Both the position numbers and the translations under genes were made by a program. This document shows, one piece after another, positions 41,265-45,504 of a stretch of 45,504 nucleotides of DNA. The notes under the pieces are model-generated. The model made no database searches, had not been told where the DNA came from, and saw nothing but the letters and a program-made list of their open reading frames with translations. The stretch spans positions 1-45,504 of the forward strand of contig NZ_LMCT01000027.1 of NCBI RefSeq assembly GCF_001424875.1. The letters run 5' to 3'. Every line of letters begins with the position of its first letter. Within the stretch, counting starts at the first letter, position 1. This DNA is from Kitasatospora sp. Root107 (lineage in GTDB: Bacteria > Actinomycetota > Actinomycetes > Streptomycetales > Streptomycetaceae).

Positions 41265-41621
41265 CCTCCGCCACCCAGCCCTCCCACTGACTGCCCGTCA
41301 TGTGCCGCCCATTCTGGCGCAACTGTGACGCAGCTCCAGGCCACACCACAGCGTCGACCGATTTACAGTCCGCTGGGCGGACCACCTCTGACGTGCTATC
41401 AGTTGGCAACTCATCGGCTGTGGTCCGCCACTGGTCCGGATCATGATGTTCGGGCCTCTTCGTCCCGAAGCAACCTGGGTACCCGCCCGACATGGGCAAC
41501 CTGTGCTGCTGACCTGCACGGACAGGCCGCGAACGCCCGTGGCTGTTCGCCGAAGTACGGGGCGGTTATAGCGCAGTTAGGTACTCAGTCTGCCCAATGC
41601 ACACGGCTCGGTTGACTGGGC
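41265..41621. other. Gap without recognisable genes
   Basis: About 360 bp with mixed codon character and no open frame that looks coding. It begins the lower-quality, rearranged part of the window. Confidence 0.4.
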
Positions 41622-41852
41622 CTACAACAGCTTGTACGCCCAGCGCTCGGCATTCATGGCGCCCGTGGGCCGCTCGGCTACTCCTGTGGCTGCGCGCTGT
41701 ACAACCACAGAGCTTCGCTCCGCCCAGACTTGGTCGTTGGGCATCAGGAACAGCGGCTGATCAAGCTCGAACACGTCGCAGCCAGGCTCAAAGTCAACGC
41801 GGTTCAGGAGCAGCATCCTGGGGGCCGTGACGAGTGCACCGTCGAGCATCAT
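41622..41852 (-). CDS. Hypothetical 76-aa protein
   Basis: The frame from ATG 41852 to TAG 41622 has high third-position GC and reads MMLDGALVTAPRMLLLNRVD, then FELDQPLFLMPNDQVWAE, ending AMNAERWAYKLL. It looks like genuine coding sequence, possibly the remaining end of a larger protein, since an upstream extension to 41900 is also open. No ribosome-binding site is convincing and no family is recognised. Confidence 0.4.
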   Translation of the reverse strand: MMLDGALVTAPRMLLLNRVDFEPGCDVFELDQPLFLMPNDQVWAERSSVVVQRAATGVAERPTGAMNAERWAYKLL

Positions 41853-41907
41853 GCCAGCCATCATCGCTCGGCGGCCGTAGCCTGCACACCTGGCTTGCAA
41901 GACGAAC

Positions 41908-41991
41908 CTGGATCATGACGAGGCGTGACGCCTGATGTCGCGTGGCGCTGAACCTGCAGGTAAGCGCCACGCGGTAGGTTTCATGATCCAG
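41908..41991. repeat. 84-bp cloverleaf-like nested inverted-repeat element
   Basis: Perfect 11-bp outer arms (CTGGATCATGA 41908-41918 / TCATGATCCAG 41981-41991) enclose two independent hairpins: AGGCG-TGA-CGCCT (41921-41933) and a perfect 10-bp stem GCGTGGCGCT (41940-41949) / AGCGCCACGC (41963-41972), whose loop contains the palindrome CCTGCAGG. The three-stem junction could be a small mobile element (MITE), a recombination or transfer site, or a structured RNA. Confidence 0.75.
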
Positions 41992-42056
41992 CTCGGAATG
42001 CCTGGTGCCACCCCGTCCGCTCACGCATCGCTCACGCCGATCAGCAGACCCCAACG

Positions 42057-42303
42057 CTAGATGTACCGGTTGAATGCATGTGTTGATGCCTGGCGATCTG
42101 TTCTGGCCCCAGCCTGGGCCGACCGGGCGATCCGTTCGACAGCACCCCGGACCCACCGCTCCACCGACCGCTCGCTCACCCGCAACGTGGCAGCGATCCC
42201 GGTTCTTCTCCCCGCCCCAGAAGCGCTCCACGGCCTGCAGCCAGATCCGCTCTCGCGCAGCCCTGTCGGCGTCGGTCAACCCTCCGCCATGCGCGTATCT
42301 CAC
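42057..42303 (-). pseudogene. IS630-family transposase N-terminal remnant with frameshift
   Basis: GTG 42303 opens with RYAHGGGLTDADRAARERIW and then VERFWGGEKNR, matching the N-terminus of IS630-type transposases. The frame then breaks near 42195-42200, and the expected helix-turn-helix continues in another frame as IAATLRVSERSVERWVRG, ending at a TAG (42057). One lost base plus loss of the rest of the gene makes it non-functional. The DDE domain is absent. Confidence 0.8.
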
Positions 42304-42446
42304 GACTCCTGGGCTACTGCGGCCGACCTGCTCGTGTCAGCCAAACGGTCCCGACATCACCCAATTAGGTTCAGTAGCGAGCCGGCCCTCCCGCATTGCA
42401 GCATCAAGAGACTTCAAAGCCACGTGATGGATCTCGCTAGGAGCAG

Positions 42447-42458
42447 TAGGATCCACGC
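42447..42458 (+). promoter_or_regulatory. Leaderless-type -10 for the DUF4145 gene
   Basis: TAGGAT (42447-42452) fits TANNNT and ends six nt before ATG 42459. The sequence GCTAGGAGCAG a little upstream could instead act as a ribosome-binding site for a leadered mRNA, but its spacing (about 14 nt or more) is poor. Confidence 0.5.
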
Positions 42459-43064
42459 ATGACCGGACATGGTGGCATCAAGCACTTCAAAGGACCCGAG
42501 AACCAGTTCAGTGACACCACATCAGGTGGCGCATTTACTCGTTTCACCTGTGGGCATTGCGGAAGGGAAGCCGTTGCCGCAGTGATCGCCGAAGCAACCA
42601 CACAGGGAACGCAGTCAGTCAGGTGGGTTCGCTGCAGTGGATGCCACGCGGGGAGTGTCTATAGCACTGACTCTCAGTTTCCCGCCCCACTGCCTGGAGA
42701 AGGACTTGATGGACTTCCCGAAGATATCAAGTCAGCCCACCAAGAAGCCAGATCATGCGCAGGAGTTGAGGCATATACGTCATGTGAAATGATGTGCAGA
42801 AAAATCCTCATGCATGTTGCGGTCGATAAAGGCGCACAGGAGGGAAAAACCTTCGCCACATACATTGAATACCTGGAAACTGGAGGCTATACGACTCCCC
42901 CAATGAAGCCATGGGTGGACATCATTCGAAAGAATGGAAATGTAGCCGTGCATGAAATTCCGGCAACAAATAAGGATCGAGCCTTGAGCACCTTGATCTT
43001 CACGGAGCAACTATTGCGGACTGTATACGTCATGGAGCATCTGGCCCAAAAGTTTGCGCCCTGA
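42459..43064 (+). CDS. Zinc-ribbon DUF4145 protein
   Basis: A 201-aa protein. The N-terminal segment has two CxxC pairs (Cys31/Cys34 in FTCGHCGRE and Cys59/Cys62 in RCSGCHAG), forming a zinc ribbon. From about 85 to 198 a helical DUF4145 domain follows: LPEDIKSAHQEARSCAGVEAY, CRKILMHV, then IIRKNGNVAVHE with the conserved GNxAxH pattern. DUF4145 is frequent beside or fused to restriction-type nucleases, but its activity is unproven. Codon use is clearly less GC-rich than in the housekeeping genes (many A/T third positions), indicating transfer. The gene is convergent with the nuclease gene, with only 14 bp between stops. Confidence 0.8.
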   Translation: MTGHGGIKHFKGPENQFSDTTSGGAFTRFTCGHCGREAVAAVIAEATTQGTQSVRWVRCSGCHAGSVYSTDSQFPAPLPGEGLDGLPEDIKSAHQEARSCAGVEAYTSCEMMCRKILMHVAVDKGAQEGKTFATYIEYLETGGYTTPPMKPWVDIIRKNGNVAVHEIPATNKDRALSTLIFTEQLLRTVYVMEHLAQKFAP

Positions 43065-43078
43065 ATCGCTTCAGCCCG

Positions 43079-45199
43079 CTAGTGATTTTCCTTCCATTGA
43101 TTCCATGCCAACTCAAGGATGGAAGAACGAGTATTGCTCGACCTCTGAAGGTAATCCCTCTTGAACGCAAGGGCGGAATCTCTCTGTTCAGAGTCACTTA
43201 GAGAAGATTTCAGATGCCTGGTAAGCCAGTCGAGAACCTCTGCGCCCCTTTGAATATCATCCTCATTGAGAGACATCGCCAGATTTACGCCAGCCTGCAT
43301 CTTTGCATCAGCGGCCTCGGATGAGGTAATGCATAGGAGATCGGTAAGGCTAGCAGGATCCAATGCCGTCCAATGCGCAGATTCATTCTCGCCAGCAATT
43401 TCGAGCATAACGCTATCCCAGCTTGCAATCACATGATAGTCAAGCCCGCTACTTGATGGCCCCTCCAGTTGGGAAATGATATTCGCGTCATGCCTCACCA
43501 AGATCTGGGGGCGAGGCCGTCCAAGCTTCTGGAGCGCATAGGAAATCTCTCTCTCGGCTGGCACTCTGTCCCTACCGTCAACGTGCTCGCGAAACCCGAC
43601 CGAGATTCCGTAACGAAGAAATAGATGCTCAAGAGACTTCATGAGAACATTCCTTGCCTCCCGGAACTCCCGACCAGCGACCAGCGGCGTGCACCCCAGG
43701 CTGCTTAGATAGGAAGGAAAGCTCCTCCCTTTCAATCTATTTGAAGTCGAGGCTGACGCATAGTAAGAGACAAAGGCATTCGTCGAATAAGCTAGATCCG
43801 AGTCTAGTTCTACGATATGGGAGTAGTCTCGTGCAGCGCTAATTAGGTGACTCGCCGCCTCCTCCAGATAGTCCCGGGGGATGACAAGCTTGAGATCGTG
43901 GATCCCGGCTTGTCGACTCAAGCTGTACGCAGCGGTGAAGAACCTACTGTCCACCCTTCCGCAGAATTGATTAAGCAAAACTGGGATTGCAACATTGGAG
44001 TCTAGAACAACAACCGGCTTAGTCTCGGTTCCGCCAAAAGCTGTTGCCAAAGCAGACGGCTTCAGCTGAGTCAGGATGGAGAAAAGCTCTGTGGCCATGA
44101 GCGTCTTCCCCATGGCAGAATCGGCGGTTACCTCTGCAAGTTTCCTCACCAGCCAGTCAAATTCCTCATCCTTTGACACACCAAGCCGGTGAAGGCAGCC
44201 TTCAAGATCTCGCAGCTTGCTGGCAGCAATCTTTCTCAGATGGTTCGAGTCGCCTCTACCGAAGGCCCCTGCCGTCATCCTTCCTAGTTGCGAGGCTAGA
44301 GCTCCCAGGTGAGGGAGAATTTCGTGAGTTGCCTGCTCGATATCTCCATCAACGCGCCCTTCCAGGAGCGAACGGAGTTCTCCGAGAAATTCTACCCGAG
44401 AAGCTTCATTGAGGGCCCTGTTGCTGAGAGCTCGATCTTTCTCATCAGGCGCCAGCGAAATTTCACCCTTGATGAGTTGAACCCTCTCCTCCTGCATCAT
44501 TCGATCCATGGCTGATTCAACCAGGTCAACCTGTCCCGCTGGCAGTCCCAGGTGGGCAATGAAAGACTCAGATGCCTCTGCTACCGATCCCCGCTTTCCA
44601 TTTGATTCGCTGCTGATAATAAAGGAAATGATCGCGCACTCAAGCGCTCCTTCTCTGAAGCCTTTAGCTGCATCACTAAAAAAGATAAAGCTGAAAACGG
44701 CCTCATTTACAAAGCTGGAATACTTTGGCTCAGTGGAATCCTGGCCCTCGAATTCAATTCCAGCAATTGCCAGGAGCAGAGTGGTTTCACCGCTCTCATA
44801 GAAGGCACTGGCGAGCGACTGCGAGTCCACGCGATCAACCTGAATACCGGTTTCGCTGGCAATCTCATCCCGCAAACGCTGGAACTCCAACTCGGGGATC
44901 CTCCGAGTTGAAACGAGAATGAAACGACCGGCTCCATAATTACTTGAGGCTTTTGCGGCATCCTGCTTGAGCTTAGCTTTCCAATCCCTCTCAACAGACA
45001 GCTGAATAATCACCTTGCTCGGCGATCCATTTGCGTGCAGAATTCTTACATCGACACCCCCATCCTTCCACCCGTCGCGAAGCTCCGGAGCCCCATAGCC
45101 GCGCAGTGCGAGATAATGAATTGCAGCATCCTGAAGCTGATTGGGAGAGAATGAATTGATTAGTCGATTCAGCGACTCGATCTGCAATGCCATCACCAT
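43079..45199 (-). CDS. Putative dual-nuclease protein: PD-(D/E)XK-like domain plus PIN-like domain
   Basis: From ATG 45199 the product is 706 aa and cytosolic. Residues about 15-135 look like a restriction-endonuclease (Mrr-type) fold: GGVDVRI with Asp50, then VIIQLS (Gln66, Ser68), WKAKLKQD and FILVSTRRI. The usual motif Lys is not at its normal place; Lys74/76 may substitute. Residues about 155-385 are helical and unassigned. Residues about 394-600 resemble a PIN nuclease: VVVLDSN (Asp400), YLEEA (Glu446/447), VRHDANII (Asp571) and ASWDSVM (Asp595). The frame is open 267 nt further upstream, but a good promoter points to 45199. Base composition is low-GC. I infer a defence or toxin-type role; it is not demonstrated. 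Confidence 0.7.
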   Translation of the reverse strand: MVMALQIESLNRLINSFSPNQLQDAAIHYLALRGYGAPELRDGWKDGGVDVRILHANGSPSKVIIQLSVERDWKAKLKQDAAKASSNYGAGRFILVSTRRIPELEFQRLRDEIASETGIQVDRVDSQSLASAFYESGETTLLLAIAGIEFEGQDSTEPKYSSFVNEAVFSFIFFSDAAKGFREGALECAIISFIISSESNGKRGSVAEASESFIAHLGLPAGQVDLVESAMDRMMQEERVQLIKGEISLAPDEKDRALSNRALNEASRVEFLGELRSLLEGRVDGDIEQATHEILPHLGALASQLGRMTAGAFGRGDSNHLRKIAASKLRDLEGCLHRLGVSKDEEFDWLVRKLAEVTADSAMGKTLMATELFSILTQLKPSALATAFGGTETKPVVVLDSNVAIPVLLNQFCGRVDSRFFTAAYSLSRQAGIHDLKLVIPRDYLEEAASHLISAARDYSHIVELDSDLAYSTNAFVSYYASASTSNRLKGRSFPSYLSSLGCTPLVAGREFREARNVLMKSLEHLFLRYGISVGFREHVDGRDRVPAEREISYALQKLGRPRPQILVRHDANIISQLEGPSSSGLDYHVIASWDSVMLEIAGENESAHWTALDPASLTDLLCITSSEAADAKMQAGVNLAMSLNEDDIQRGAEVLDWLTRHLKSSLSDSEQRDSALAFKRDYLQRSSNTRSSILELAWNQWKENH

Positions 45200-45205
45200 C
45201 CATTT

Positions 45206-45235
45206 TCTATACAGCGAAGCGTTCCGGCGAATCAA
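45206..45235 (-). promoter_or_regulatory. Promoter of the dual-nuclease gene, leaderless geometry
   Basis: On the minus strand TTGATT (45235-45230) and TATAGA (45211-45206) are 18 bp apart, and TATAGA ends six nt before ATG 45199. This is the best -35/-10 pair in the right half of the window and supports 45199 as start. Confidence 0.6.
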
Positions 45236-45504
45236 TTGGCCATTCTGGCAAATCCTATCGGCGCTCCAGTCGCCATATTTTAAGGGTTCCCCAGCACGAG
45301 GCGAGTCAAGCAACTGAACTTGATTGGGTGATGTCGGAGCCGTTTGCCTGACGGTGGCCAGTCCGGTCCGGTAGTCGTTGAGTGTGAGACCGCGTTTGAG
45401 ATCTGAGATGACTGGGCCTGGGGTCTGCCCGGGCAAGAACGGCCCGCAGACTACAGTGCGTTGCACGAGTTCAAGATCGGCTGCTTCTGAGGCGGGCTTA
45501 CAGA
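45236..45504. other. Right edge, no recognisable gene
   Basis: About 270 bp. One minus-strand frame stays open through it (to a possible start at 45466) and joins the nuclease gene in frame, so an N-terminal extension cannot be fully excluded. Otherwise nothing is recognised. GC rises again after about 45300, which may mark the island border. Confidence 0.35.

Noticed and set aside
41298..41519. Minus-strand frame with 73 codons
   Set aside because: No coding-type codon bias, no ribosome-binding site and no recognisable similarity.
45200..45466. 89-codon upstream extension of the dual-nuclease protein
   Set aside because: A -35/-10 pair with 18-bp spacing lies inside it and points to a start at 45199; composition of the extension differs. 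Not completely excluded.

Overview
The window is chromosomal DNA of a Streptomyces/Kitasatospora-type actinomycete. Most genes are very GC-rich with strong third-position GC. GTG and TTG starts are common, and the gene families are typical of the group: SpoIIE/PP2C phosphatases, a SigE-family sigma factor, a class E sortase, a PASTA-less PknB-type kinase, large secreted GH13 amylases, amtB-glnK and glnE. Genus and species cannot be fixed from the sequence alone.

Layout. 1-198 is the 3' end of a secreted arabinofuranosidase-like gene, followed by an L,D-transpeptidase lipoprotein (531-1724). 1.9-5.5 kb holds two SpoIIE-type phosphatase genes (the first frameshifted) with small genes between them. 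5.6-13.9 kb is housekeeping and accessory metabolism: P450, ArsC-like protein, FMN split-barrel protein, DUF1697, DUF1152, hemerythrin, esterase lipoprotein, ROK regulator and SDR. 14.3-16.4 kb is a secreted alpha-amylase with a maltose-type operator. 16.7-19.0 kb carries a secreted TNT-domain protein and a SigE-family sigma factor with its probable membrane partner. 19.0-20.6 kb is the amtB-glnK ammonium operon behind a GlnR-like box. 20.8-29.2 kb holds an M4 metallopeptidase and a giant amylase-pullulanase. 29.4-33.6 kb holds a PAP2-family membrane protein and glnE. 33.7-36.9 kb is a cell-surface polysaccharide cluster: membrane glycosyltransferase preceded by a translationally coupled 34-aa peptide, divergent secreted GH16 glycosidase, and sortase. 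37.2-39.0 kb has an IS3 relic and a MerR / class II aldolase / CMD-like module, then a Ser/Thr kinase (39.2-40.9 kb).

From about 40.9 kb to the right edge the character changes. There are broken genes, an IS630 relic with a frameshift, an 84-bp cloverleaf-like inverted-repeat element, and then a lower-GC block. That block holds two convergent genes: a zinc-ribbon DUF4145 protein and a 706-aa protein that appears to join a PD-(D/E)XK-type nuclease domain to a PIN-type nuclease domain. This pair looks horizontally acquired and is the best candidate in the window for an undescribed, possibly anti-phage, system.

How parts work together. The alpha-amylase and the amylopullulanase share a CTTGCTG/GAAAC-type operator around well-spaced promoters, consistent with co-regulated starch use. 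amtB-glnK and glnE are both nitrogen-control genes. Several genes (ArsC-like, FMN-barrel, DUF1697, DUF4145, nuclease) have a -10-like hexamer exactly 6 nt before the start codon and no ribosome-binding site (one ambiguous case), the architecture of leaderless transcripts.
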